From Branchiostoma floridae (taxonomy: Eukaryota > Chordata > Leptocardii > Amphioxiformes > Branchiostomatidae): 27,262 bases of DNA. The DNA lies in contig NC_049984.1 of assembly GCF_000003815.2 (NCBI RefSeq), forward strand, positions 22,610,836 through 22,638,097, read 5' to 3'. The translations under genes and the position numbers were made by a program. Under the pieces are notes generated by a model that was not told the origin of the DNA, searched no databases, and worked only from the letters and a program-made list of their open reading frames with translations. Shown here in pieces: positions 1 through 11,100 of the stretch. Within the stretch, counting starts at the first letter, position 1. Each line of letters starts with the position of its first letter.

Positions 1-1
1 A

Positions 2-217
2 CTACACCTGTGGCCGTGGTTCGAGCGATTCTCCCTGCTGAAGGTGCGTGGCGTCGAGATTCCCGAGAAGAAATTTCCGAAGCTCGCGGCGTGGAAAGAA
101 CACATGCTGGAGCTGCCTGAAGTCAAGGCCTGCTACTTCCCTCCGGAGGTTCAGGAGCAGTTTGGGAAATCCTGGATGGCAGGCAGTCCTGACTATGACA
201 TTGGCTTGGAGGAATAG
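2..217 (+). CDS. Glutathione S-transferase omega, last coding exon (partial)
   Basis: An open frame of 71 codons runs from the window edge to TAG at 215-217. It contains the WPWFER motif followed by a helical C-terminal region (KFPKLAAWKEHMLELPEVKA) and ends in DYDIGLEE. In omega GSTs the WPWFER stretch lies in the all-alpha C-terminal domain that forms the electrophile (H) site, and this matches the GSTO1/GSTO2 C-terminus. The family are cytosolic glutathione-dependent thioltransferases and dehydroascorbate reductases with an N-terminal catalytic Cys, which lies outside the window. The true 5' exon boundary is also outside. The gene converges with the VPS9D1 gene. A GSTO identity is well supported; which paralogue it is cannot be told. 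Confidence 0.85.
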   Translation, partial: LHLWPWFERFSLLKVRGVEIPEKKFPKLAAWKEHMLELPEVKACYFPPEVQEQFGKSWMAGSPDYDIGLEE

Positions 218-293
218 ACTGATGATTGTGCTAGGGTTGACTGCATACATGTATAAGTCCATACATTCATACTTCCAAGTATGCATGTGCAAT

Positions 294-493
294 ACTGTAA
301 ATGCAGAAACTTTCGCGGTGGTTTAATGTTCGCGGTTTTTGCGGTGACCGCTTCACCGCGAACTTAAAACTACCGCGAACATTTTTCTATGGCAGTTAGA
401 GAATATAGTGCCTGGTCCTACAGCAAACTTAAACCCACCGTGAAAAGTTCTTTTTCCCGCTGCCGCAAAATTGAATCCCCGCGAATTTACAGT
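294..493. mobile_element. Palindromic MITE, copy 1
   Basis: A 200-bp element begins ACTGTAAATGCA and ends AATTTACAGT. Its interior is largely self-complementary (for example GTTCGCGG against CCGCGAAC, and TTTGCGGTGA against TCACCGCGAA), so the whole element can fold as a long hairpin. A second copy is at 20008-20204. The ends are decayed at the right side. No coding capacity. The superfamily cannot be assigned. Confidence 0.75.
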
Positions 494-1050
494 GATAGGA
501 ATTGTAGGTATTAATGTCACAGGGAAGGCCCCTAACTTGTAAACAGTTCTCAACTTGACCATTGTCTCAATTTGCATAACAATGTCCAGACATGATTTTG
601 TTTGTCTCAAGGGCCTTTACCTTTGACATATTACCCACAATTCCTGTCCCTGCACACGTGTACTCGGAACCGTGAATGTGGTTATATCTTACATTCCATC
701 TCAAAATAAAAAACTTTCATCAATTGAGGATTGTTATTGAACGGGATGATTATCAATGCTTAAGTATGAATCAGATATTGCAAAATGATTTATCATTTAT
801 TAATCTTTTATTTGTTTCAAACTTTGTGGATATTCAGCTGTTCCAACATTATGTTAATGAAATTTGCAAAAATTGTAATCAGAAGATTTAGCAGTGTGTG
901 CATGCAACTACATGTATCATATGTCGATCAAATTTGTAAATTTGACACTCATCTTTATCCTTTGTAGCATATAGTAAAGGGAATGAAATGAAAAAAAAGA
1001 AACTATAAAGTTTTAGACATTTTGTGTATTTGAATTTGTATTGAGAAAGC

Positions 1051-1056
1051 AATAAA
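1051..1056 (+). promoter_or_regulatory. Candidate polyadenylation signal for GSTO
   Basis: AATAAA lies 834 bp after the GSTO stop. It is the canonical hexamer, but the region is AT-rich, so chance occurrence is possible. If used, the 3' UTR would contain the MITE at 294-493. Confidence 0.3.
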
Positions 1057-1261
1057 ATTGCATATTTCTATAAAGCGTACCTCTGTGTCAACAACTTTTT
1101 TAAAAAGAGATCGGACTTGTAGATTTATGAATTGTTCACAGAATTCAATAGTCTTGACAGCTTCCTGACAATCATTTTAAAAACATTTGAGTAAGATTAC
1201 AACATGAACAGATAGTAGGATCCTTTACAATACTGTATACAATACATAGACCTATGCACAC

Positions 1262-1402
1262 TAGGGGTGGGGACCAGTACAGTGTACAGTGTGTATCACC
1301 CATTCACAAGTTTTGACAGACATTCAGGTCCAGGTTCAGGTCTGGACCTGATCTTCTAGACCGTGACCGTACCTGAATTTTCTGTACCAGTACCCAGCCC
1401 TA
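1262..1402. mobile_element. hAT-type MITE (TAGGG family), internally deleted copy
   Basis: It starts TAGGGGTGGGGACCAGTAC and ends GTACCAGTACCCAGCCCTA, the same ends as the intact copy at 25515-25928. It is only 141 bp, with most of the interior lost. The flanking octamers ATGCACAC and ATGCTCTG match at 5 of 8 positions, consistent with an eroded 8-bp TSD. Confidence 0.7.
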
Positions 1403-2068
1403 ATGCTCTGAGTATGACTGTAATATGTTACCATAGCATTTACGCTTATCTGATGTTTTGGTGAAAGGAACACAACTCAGTGCAAGGCCACATAGACCAC
1501 TTCTGTGCTCTGACCAAACGCTCACTGTAGCAGCTTCTCTTCTCCCTAAGTAAGGGACATCAAGCTTAGGCAAGGTTGACTACCTGGCTGCTCGGGAAAT
1601 TCCCTATTTAGCCTGGAATGGTTTGATCACTCACACCTCTTTTTGATAACTGTGACACATTCTTTCACGTGCTTCACATGTGGCTCTAGCTCCTTGAGCA
1701 TTGTATTACATATTACATTTGTAGCTACAATACATTACTAAGGTCATCGTGAGAAAAGAAACTTTGTCTATTTACTGCTTTTATGTTTTGTCCATTTTAA
1801 GTCGTTACTCGAAACCTGTAAGGATAACAGTGATATAACTAAAAGGCCTCTGGAGTAAATAATACAGAAGACTTCCTTATTTTGTCAGATCAATGACTAC
1901 ATACATTGGTAAAATAACTTTAGACATTAGCATATTGCACTGTCAGTATATACCTCAAAAGGCTGCCCATTTCAAAGGGCTTTGAGATGGCAAAATGACA
2001 ACCAAAGAAATATTCTGAAATTAATATCACAATTCATATTTACAAGCCCTTTTGAGAAGTGCACCATT

Positions 2069-2150
2069 CTATGATTTTGCCAGTGATGCCACGTAGTCAA
2101 GTGCGGTCTGTAGTGTAGTGAGACAGTATCCTTCCTCGCCAAGGAGAAAC
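2069..2150 (-). CDS. VPS9D1: VPS9D1 coding exon 15 (last)
   Basis: 82 nt, entering in phase 2 after actcttag and ending TCA TAG (stop at 2069-2071). It encodes [20 protein letters not shown] and then VASLAKS, matching human [20 protein letters not shown]. The Tyr and Thr of GYCLT align with Rabex-5 Tyr354 and Thr357. Confidence 0.97.
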
Positions 2151-5100
2151 CTAAGAGTAAAAAAAGAAAACAGTAAAATTTCAGTACCAACATTTTTTCA
2201 GGTTTTTAGAGAGAAAGAGTTGATACTTATTATGTTTACCATCAAGGAAGGGAAATATTGTTTTTGCTCCATTTCTTTTTCCTCTTTGAATTCTTTTTCC
2301 AATTCCAAGCAATAAGGTAAAAAACCTGGACCAGAGGGCTGTCACCATGGTTACTGGCACAGTAGTAGACACCCTTTGGTACTTGATTAATACATTAATT
2401 AGCAAGTGGCAGGACAGAGCTGGAGGGGCTGGGCACCATATATACGAATGTGTTTGAGTAAGGGTAAAGTAAATAGTAGTTTGTTAGGCAGGACCATGTA
2501 GAGGTAAACAATATCATAATGTAATACTTGAAAATGTTGCCTTTCCAATTGAAGCAAATTCAACAAACTTGTACAGGAATCTTTCATAATATTATAACAA
2601 AGGGGAGTTTTCTGTAGTTTTATAACAAAGGTAAAATAAAGTTGGATATATTTCCCTACATTTGGCCCTCAAAATGCAGAAAATAGTGTTTCAGGGGGAG
2701 AAGGCCCCTACAATGCTCACACCTGCATTGCGTACCACTTGGATTTGCTGCACTAAGATGCCCCTATGGTGAGAATGCTGGGAGATGTTATCCATATCAT
2801 CGAATCAGCATACCCATGCATATGACAATATCACTAATATTGTAACTGTTGTGGATAAAACATGTGTATACTGCAGACCTTTAGTTTATTCCTTAAGTGT
2901 ATGATTTAGTTTATTCAGTAACTGTATGATTGTACTGACCCTTCTCTGATGAACACCTCCATGCAGTGACACTCTGACATCAGCTGTGGCAGTTCACTCT
3001 GCAATATAACATAACTCAGCAGGGGGAGCAGGTCGTCAGCACCACTGTGGAACAACAAACCACAAATTCAGCCAAACAGCATCGTACCATTCAATACATT
3101 TTTACATTGTTGTAACTGCCTACTTTTCTATGATCTATCAATATCTTACTTTTGTTGAAAATTTTAACCATGTTGTGCTTAAATTTTTCTTAAAAATCGA
3201 ATCAATCCATGAGAGAACCAGCACTATTTGTAAGAATTAAGTTAAGACTATTTTTATAGTACATCTGTTAAGAAGGCACTTCACTGAAGCTGCAGTACAT
3301 TCTAGATTGGTTTTGTATATTAACCATTGCTCAGGCAAAATATACAAGTATGGCTAAAAAGACAGCAAAACACACAAAACGTTAAAGGATTCGTTTTTTA
3401 TGTATGAAATTCGTTGAGTGCTCTATCAAATTGCTCGGATTCGGTGGCGCCATCAACATACGGCAGTTTCAGCGAGGTACTCGCTTTAGTGTTACTGTCA
3501 CAGTTTTAGTATTAGGCTGATGTTAAGTCTTACATTGAAGCTGCAGTCTTCTGAGCCTCTCCTGCTGAGGTGTCCGCACACTCACAAACCGCTCGACATG
3601 TTCGGACTGAAAAGACGAATGTATAGTTGAGGTTTAACAATCATATTTTAAATTTGTAAATGTATCCATTAGCTGAAGACAACATTTCAAAGTACATTTC
3701 AGTTATTGCTATTCATGCATATACTACCATAAAAATTTCTGATGCAATACTGATTTAGCATACATTGCTTTCCTTTTGAAAATTCCAGAAAACAGAAACA
3801 GCCGCTGCTATTTTAGAAAATCCTACATAGTATACATACATTGTACATTGCTTTGACACTTCAACGAAAGTTCTAGTTCTATCACAGCGTTTCTCTTTCA
3901 AATGCCTGTGGTTAATTTTTCACAAAAATGATGACTATGAATGTAACCAAAACAAATCTTCATTACTCAAATGAGACACAGAAATTCAATTTCCATACCG
4001 ATGCACTCCAGTTTGCTGACAGGATTGTTACAAGACGTCACATTCCTGAGCTCGTTGACAGCAGGTTTGTACAGCACTGTCCCCCCCACCCCTGGGGCAC
4101 ACAGCCTCTCAGGTACCCCCAACTCCTCGGGTAAGGCGTGGTTGTACCGGGTCATCGCTCTCGCTAACACAACCTCTTTCTTGTGGTCCGCTTGCCTACA
4201 AGGGAAGTGATGTAAATGTCATGACAACAGTACATTAAAAAGTCTTTAACAAAAAACCCTCTGCAGTTCCCCAAGAAAGCTGATAGGGGCCCAAAGTTAT
4301 AACACTTCTTCAACAGCCTTATGTTAGACAAGTATTCATGCATAATATTGTTCACACTCCAACGTAACACATAGTGGTCGGCTTGCCTTCAAGAGAAGTG
4401 ACGGAAATGTTGTCATTACAACAGTACCTTAAAAAGTCTCCAACAAAAAAAAAGGCTCTGCAGTTCCCCATAAAAGCTGCTAGGGGCCCAAAGTTATAAC
4501 ACTTCTTCCCCAGCCCAGCTTTCTGTTAGTATTTGTGCATTGTTCACCATAACAGGTGCCTCCAATGCCACACATCATGATATTGTACAATGTTATGTAC
4601 TTGCGGGGAGAAGACAGAACAAAAATGTTAACCATGGTTTTGTGTTTGGAGTGAATTAGTCAAGTTGTGAAAACCCCAAAACATAAAATCCTCTGTGAAC
4701 ACTTACAGTATCTGCATACCAAATGTCATAAAGATCCATCCATAGCTTTTTCAATCATGCAGTCTACAGAACTACATATGACCGTCCTGACTTGGTCTAA
4801 GGGTGGTACCGGTATGGTGTAACGGTGAAAAACCATTTTTCTTATAATTGGACCGGTCCAATTAAAAACGGACCTTAAAAAACTTGGTGGACCAGATGTT
4901 GTACCTATTGGAATATGAACAGATTATATGATCAGGCATTCACACATTTTGGGGCTTACCGGTCGAGGAAAATAACCAGTGAAGTAGGGTAGAGTCTCAA
5001 GTTTTACTGTCAATAGTATAGAGGCAGTTAGCCTTGTAGGATTTGGACCTGATCCTCTGGACCTGAACCGGACCTGAATTTTCCATACCGGTACCCACCT

Positions 5101-8100
5101 CTACTGTCCACAGAACCACAAATGGCACTGAAAACGTACATGTAACCTTCTTGGCAAAGGTAACAATGTTTCATTCTCACCTGAATAGAGCTCCAACGCA
5201 AGACCAGATAGGTGTGAAGAATGGTTCTTCCATGGTTGCTAGGCACTGGTCCCGCCCGGCAACACTGTTCAGCTCACGGTACCCAACAATCAACATGGCC
5301 AACAGGTGGTCTGGGAGAAAAAAAAATTGCTTGTAAAATTTACCTTCATCTGCTCTTTATATTCAAAATCCTGTATACTTTGATTTCAAACTAGCAAGGC
5401 AGCATTTGCATTTGCAAGAAAATGCATAAGCCCAAAGTAAGATAATCTTATGGATAACATCCTTTGCAGACACCAAATCTAATTAGGGGAAAAAAAAAGA
5501 TGCAAAAAAGACATACAAGTAATACTATTTAGATTTTCAAAACAGACAACATATTAAACCTTGAAACAAGAAATGAAGTAAAAAAAAACATGGTAACACA
5601 GGCAACAAGTCTTATTTATGTATTCAAGAGGTGCACAAAGTGACACTAGTGTGGTAGATCTGGTATCACTTAAACCAAGTTGACAACTACAGTCATGGCT
5701 ACCACATTGAAGTCCCTTTGACCATCAAAGTAGTTTCACTTCTACAACTACAACTACAGTCATGGATAAATGCACCTCACTAGTGTCACTTCTTCAAGTA
5801 CAATCAAAGCCACCACAAAATATATTTCCCATTTTGGCAATTTTGCAAACTACCAGGTAAGAACAGGTAAGCGATTTGCAGAGAATCGAACGGGGTGAGA
5901 CTGTTCACGCAGTGAAGGAAATCGCGCGGGTTCGATTCTCTTCACTTGAATGCGGAGCGCGCACGGCGATGGTGAGCCTACACTACCGTGCGAGACTATT
6001 CCCTTGGTGATGAAACGCGCACGGGCGCGATTCTCATCGCTTGAAGGCGGAGCGCGCACGGCGATCGTGAGCCAATACTATACTACCGGCCTACTAGACA
6101 TATCTGTATTGCCCATTTGTATTGGATTATCTGTATTGCTCATTTGTCAGCACATCTTATACTTCCCGGCATATACGACATTCCGAAGTTACGCACCAGT
6201 AACTTACCCAGCGGAGGGAGGGGGCAAATAAATTGCAGGATTGAGCAAGCTCCTTGGATTGAGCAGGACACAAACAACGCACTCACCATACTGAGACTTA
6301 CAATTTAGTTACAAACCTTTATTTAGACATTTGTATCATAATCAAGAGTGAAAAAGAACATGAAGTCAATAGTATTGTTTTCTTTTTCTACAGGTACAAA
6401 TGGAACGTAGACAGTTTCGATCTAACTCTGAGCAGCGCTAAAGTATGAAGATGAACGATGTACATGAACTTACAGGCTGGCGCTGGCCAAACGAACGACG
6501 TGTAGCTAATACTAGTATTCAGATATATGTATGTACAAGTATTACACGATGGAATAAAGATGTACGCAGGTCGAGATATCGCACAGAATCTAAATTCTAC
6601 GTAACCTGGAATCCAGTCTACTACTGGCTCGGCCTACCGTAGTCAGTGTAGGTTCTCTACGGTGCCAGTGTAGCTCTCAGCCGGTAGAATTTTCACGCGG
6701 TTAGACTTTGCCCAGTGGGAGTTAATTGCTGGCCAGCAGTGGATGGCAAAATTAACTCTCCTGTCCCGAAGGTAGCCTGGCCAATCCACGGTAGACTGGA
6801 TTCCAGGTTAAATTCTACGTGGAAACATTAACTACGTAACTCAGACACTGCATGAAAACATCAAGTTTTGGCGGCACATTTAAATGTAAAAAATAATAAA
6901 CCTTCAATAATTGTTCAGAATCTTACAGATACATTTACACTGTCATTACCTGCATGTATGCAGGTATGGTTTTGATGCTGGTGGAAACTTTTCGGTAGCC
7001 GGGGATGTAGGGCGCTGTATCTCGTGAACGGATGGTGCGAGCACGACGATTTTGGTACGTGGGTTGGGGGTGGTAGCTTGACACTCAGGTGTGATTTTGG
7101 GCCTCCTGGCGCTTGACTTTGACATTGAAGGTGGCATTTTTTGTGTTTTTGGGGCACGTTTGGCGCTGTGTGTCCGGAACGATACGCGCCATTGCGACGA
7201 TTTTTGGTGCATGGGTGGGGGGTTGTTGCCTGTTGCCTAGGATTGACTTTGGGCCTTGTCGCGTTTGAACTTGACCCGGCAGGTCGAATTTTGTGTCCGG
7301 GAGGGGTGTTTCCGGAGTTATATCTTCTGAACGGCTGGTGCTGGCACAATGATATTTGGCACATGTGTCGGCGGTGGCTGAATAATGCTCAATTTTGATT
7401 TTGGCGCCCTTGGTGCTTGAACTTGACATTTTAGGTTACCTTTTGTGCGGGCACGGGGCGTGCGCTGTATCTCCGGAACGCAAGGTACCATTATGTTGCC
7501 ATTTGGTACGTGAGTTGTTTGTGGTGTCCTGGTGGTCAGGTTTGATTTTGGGCCTCCTAGTGCTTGAACTTGATACTGTATAGGTTGACCCTGTTTTGGT
7601 GTGGTTGGGGCATCCTCCCAATATCTGCTTGGTTTTAAAAACAGATTATGGTTGGGTGTAGAACCATCATCTGGCCTGGGCCACCTTCAATGTATCAGGT
7701 TACTTAGTGGCACTGACAGTTTGCCAGATGACGGGAGTGTACAAGATTATATATTTGTTGGTCAGGTATAATTGGAGTTTGCTTATTACTCTTTGTGGTG
7801 TTTCTAGAGCTGTATAGTACTGAGTTTTAAGTTCCGGTACAAGTTCCTTTACCCTGTTGGCAATCATGGTTGAACTTGAACTTAAACAGAAGAAGATGCA
7901 ATTTTCTAATGTGGAGGAGAACTGTATAGAGTGTGGGCATAAGAGAAAGGTATGTGTATGATTTGTCCTGTGTTTCTTTTTGTTTCTTTGGTAATGCCAT
8001 TTCCATACTGTATACAGGTAATTTGTTGTTTTGGGCTAGTCATATTCGCTTGGTTTTTGGGCCTGCTTAATCTATGGTACAGGCAGGGTTAAGTGGTGGA

Positions 8101-11100
8101 GGCTTAGCTTTGTTCTGTTTTGAATTCAGTATCGTTTGTTGCATTTTGTCGCGGCAAATATATGATGAAATTCCCCTTCTAAGCAACTGCTCATTGGTTT
8201 GCGGGGATGTTTGCTGGGTGTTTGCTCTGACTACAACAGCTTCTGAACTTTTCAAAGCTTCCATTGCCAGCAGCTTGCCATCTATAAATGGGATTGACAA
8301 GGACATTTTTCATAGTAAATTGTGCTGTTAAATTTGGCTTAGATACTACAGGAGATTTAGGTTTGGGTTGGATGGATTGAATGAAAATATCATACCACCC
8401 TGGGGACTAACTGTTGCTGCTGCATGGGGGCTACCACTATTCATATTGTCTAATGTCTATGGAACTACAGATAAAAGTATCATTGGTCAAATTATGCAAG
8501 TAACATTCCGATGTCAAGTGAATAACACCCCAGAAATAAATCTTTAATGAATATCATTGGAAGAACACAAACCAAGGAGACTTAGCAGCTGCATTAGGTC
8601 AGTACATTGAAATAGGAAGATATTAGTATATCATGTGACAGAGTAACTACATGTGCATGGGCCATCTGAAACAAAAAAAGGTAGCGTCTCAACAACTTCA
8701 AAGTACTGTGGTTGGTTACATATTTAAGAAATCCAAAATAAGTAATGTTCATCCCTGTCCAAACTTACAAATTCAGAAAATGGAATTTCAGAGTCAGACT
8801 TTTGCATGGTGCACAACCAACACGGTAAAAAGCTCATTTTTCCAACCACGTACCACAGACAAAAAGGCAAAAATACACAATAGGTCTACAGAAACCCAAT
8901 ACATTTCATGCAGGCCTGAGGTCTACGAACTCTTGTTTGATTTGTCACAATTTCTTATCATAGCAGGCCGAGATATCGTATATAAGCATTTAAATTCTAC
9001 ACGGAAACATTAACTACGCTACTTGGACAAAGAAAAACATGGCGTCTTGGCAAGATGACGCTAACTCGTCATGCACTGCGGGCCAACTTTTGGCGGCATA
9101 TTCAAATGAAAAAAATAAATTACGGTGCACCGAAATGTTCTGTTGATCAAGTTTTGGCTTAGTTAGTTAGCTTCATCTTCCGGAGCCGTTGACTGTACGT
9201 CAAATCTTGTAATTCAGGGATCATTTTACTTGCTCTCCGTTGTACGGCCTCGATCAACTTAATATCCTTTTGAAGCCAGGGCGACCATGCTTGTACACAG
9301 TATTCCAGATGTGGACGAACGAGTTGCTTGTAAAGGCGCTTCTTATGGGCGATGCTGTGGGAGGTGATCTGCTCGGGGCCGCGTGGCTGTGGGGCTTTGC
9401 AGTGGCGTGCTGTGGTATATATAAACGGATGCCTCCTCGACCTCTGCAGCTGCCTGTTCAGTGTCCGGGACTGTCTCTTCTTGCAGTAGCGAGAAGTTCA
9501 TTTGCGACTCATCTAGTGGCGTGTTGTGGACACCGGCTGCCTCGACCTCTGCCGGTTCAGTTTCCGGCTCCTCGACTTGTTTAATTCCACTCAATTGATA
9601 TTTCATTCTTTGGCTCTAGTGACGATTTTTTCATCCAATTTCTTTCGTAATTAACCATTGCTAATTCTTGTCTTTGCTTTTCTTTTCAGTGTTTTCTTTC
9701 AGGTAGAAAACACGGAGAAGCCAGGCAACATACTGCAAAGGACGCCGGGATAGCGTGGGCAGACACCATTTTGTTAACCGACAATTTCGTAGCGATTTTG
9801 TAAATTTGTACGTACTAATCTGTAAATACTTCGGCATGTAGTGTAAACTTTGAGTACATACGATACTTGCTGGTCTACGTTTTGTACGCTCGTTTGATTT
9901 AATCACAAAATAGCAAACGCTCCATTTGTTTTCATGACTTGAGAATGATATACCGTAGTGTAGCGTCATCACGGCCCATGTTCTAAATTTTGTACGAAGT
10001 TTGTAAACGTTGTGTGAGTTGTAAGGGTGAGTAGTTTTGTACCTTAAACTCTGAATACACAGGATAGGTATGATGTAATTGTATATATTTCATGTAAGGT
10101 TATGAATTTGCTGTGGTATGTAAGTCTGTTTTGTAGAAGGTTTTAGTAGAAAATAACGATGTTGGTGGTACGTGTGCTATTTGTCTCTGTTTTGTTGCTG
10201 ACTTACGTAATTAGTAACGTTAACGTTTCTACATTCCCGCAAAGTGCCAACCCAGAAATAGAGTGAGTGAGTCTTACTATACGTTAGTCGTTATCGACAA
10301 GTATCGCTGTCAAAAGTGTGTCATCGTTCGTACCCGACGTCTTTCAAAATGGCGGGGGTTCGCGCGGCGCCTTGAATTGAAGATATTAGAACGTTTAATT
10401 TGTCTAGTAGGCCGGTAGTATTGGCTCACGATCGCCGTGCGCGCTCTGCCTTCAAGCGATGAGAATCGCGCTCGTGCGCGTTTCATCACCAAGGGAATAG
10501 TCTCGCACGATAGTGTAGGCTCACCATCGCCGTGCGCGCTCCGCATTCAAGTGAAGAGAATCGAACCCGCGCGATTTCCTTCACTGCGTGAACAGTCTCA
10601 CCCCGTTCGATTCTCTGCAAATCGCTTACCGGAACCTAGCTCAAACTACTGCTCAATTTAATCTTACTCAAACACATTTCATATATCTGGTGACCAGCCT
10701 CAGGAGCTCTGTCCTGCCACTTGCTACATATTAAGGTAATGAAACAATACAGGGTGTCACACATCCTGTAACCATGGTGACAGCAGTCTGGCACATTGCA
10801 TTGGCCTTACTTGTTTGGAGCAGAAGAAGAAGAAACGGAACAAAAATAATATGGTAAACAAAACTAATAAATTTGTAGGTTTCAAAATGTCTGCTTACCC
10901 ATAAACTCCCTGATATCCTTTACAACTTGTACGAGATGTTTCTGCACAGCATCCTCTGTCATCTTCAAAATCTCCTGCTCCTCCTCTTCCTGCTTCTCTG
11001 TCCCAGTCTCCGCTTGTGATTGGTTGTTATTACCAGTCTCATTCCCGGGTTCCTCTGCACACTCCTCAGTCAAGTCTTCAAACATGTCGTCCATGTTGTT

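Larger units (their letters stand above)
218..2068. other. Convergent intergenic / 3' UTR region
   Basis: This is the tail-to-tail space between the GSTO stop and the VPS9D1 stop. It holds the palindromic MITE at 294-493, a degraded hAT MITE at 1262-1402 and a possible GSTO polyadenylation signal at 1051. The remainder is AT-rich with no convincing coding exon on either strand. Both 3' UTRs must lie here but their ends cannot be fixed from sequence alone. Confidence 0.6.
5866..10630. mobile_element. 4.77-kb unit bounded by 230-235 bp inverted repeats
   Basis: The arms 5866-6100 and 10401-10630 are inverted copies differing by about three substitutions and one 5-bp indel. Outer ends read GGTAAGCGATTTGCAGAG on both sides. 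GAAC occurs one base outside each end, which could be a 4-bp target duplication but is weak. Long TIRs fit a DNA transposon, but I see no transposase; an alternative is two independent insertions of one short element in opposite orientation. Confidence 0.45.
5311..10898 (-). other. VPS9D1 intron 10 (5.6 kb, repeat-filled)
   Basis: The largest intron of the gene. Most of it (5866-10630) is a unit framed by nearly identical inverted repeats. To its left is a 154-bp stretch with AAGTGACACTAGTG inverted ends (5638-5791); to its right a family C repeat (10686-10858). Within the unit are a 209-bp transposon, 150-bp tandem repeats, a LINE fragment and several unassigned ORFs. The segments 6101-6570, 7640-7860, 8310-8650 and 9610-10400 show nothing I can name. 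Confidence 0.75.

Noticed and set aside
48-326. 92-codon + frame overlapping the GSTO exon
   Set aside because: A shadow of the GSTO frame with no family resemblance; the GSTO frame carries WPWFER and ends cleanly at TAG.
6915-7364. 149-codon minus frame, Pro/His/Lys-rich
   Set aside because: Its apparent repeats follow the 150-bp DNA tandem array; no start context, splice sites or known domain.
5866-10630. Polinton/Maverick or Helitron interpretation of the inverted-repeat unit
   Set aside because: Too short for a Polinton and no polymerase, integrase or capsid-like frame is visible; long terminal inverted repeats do not fit a Helitron.
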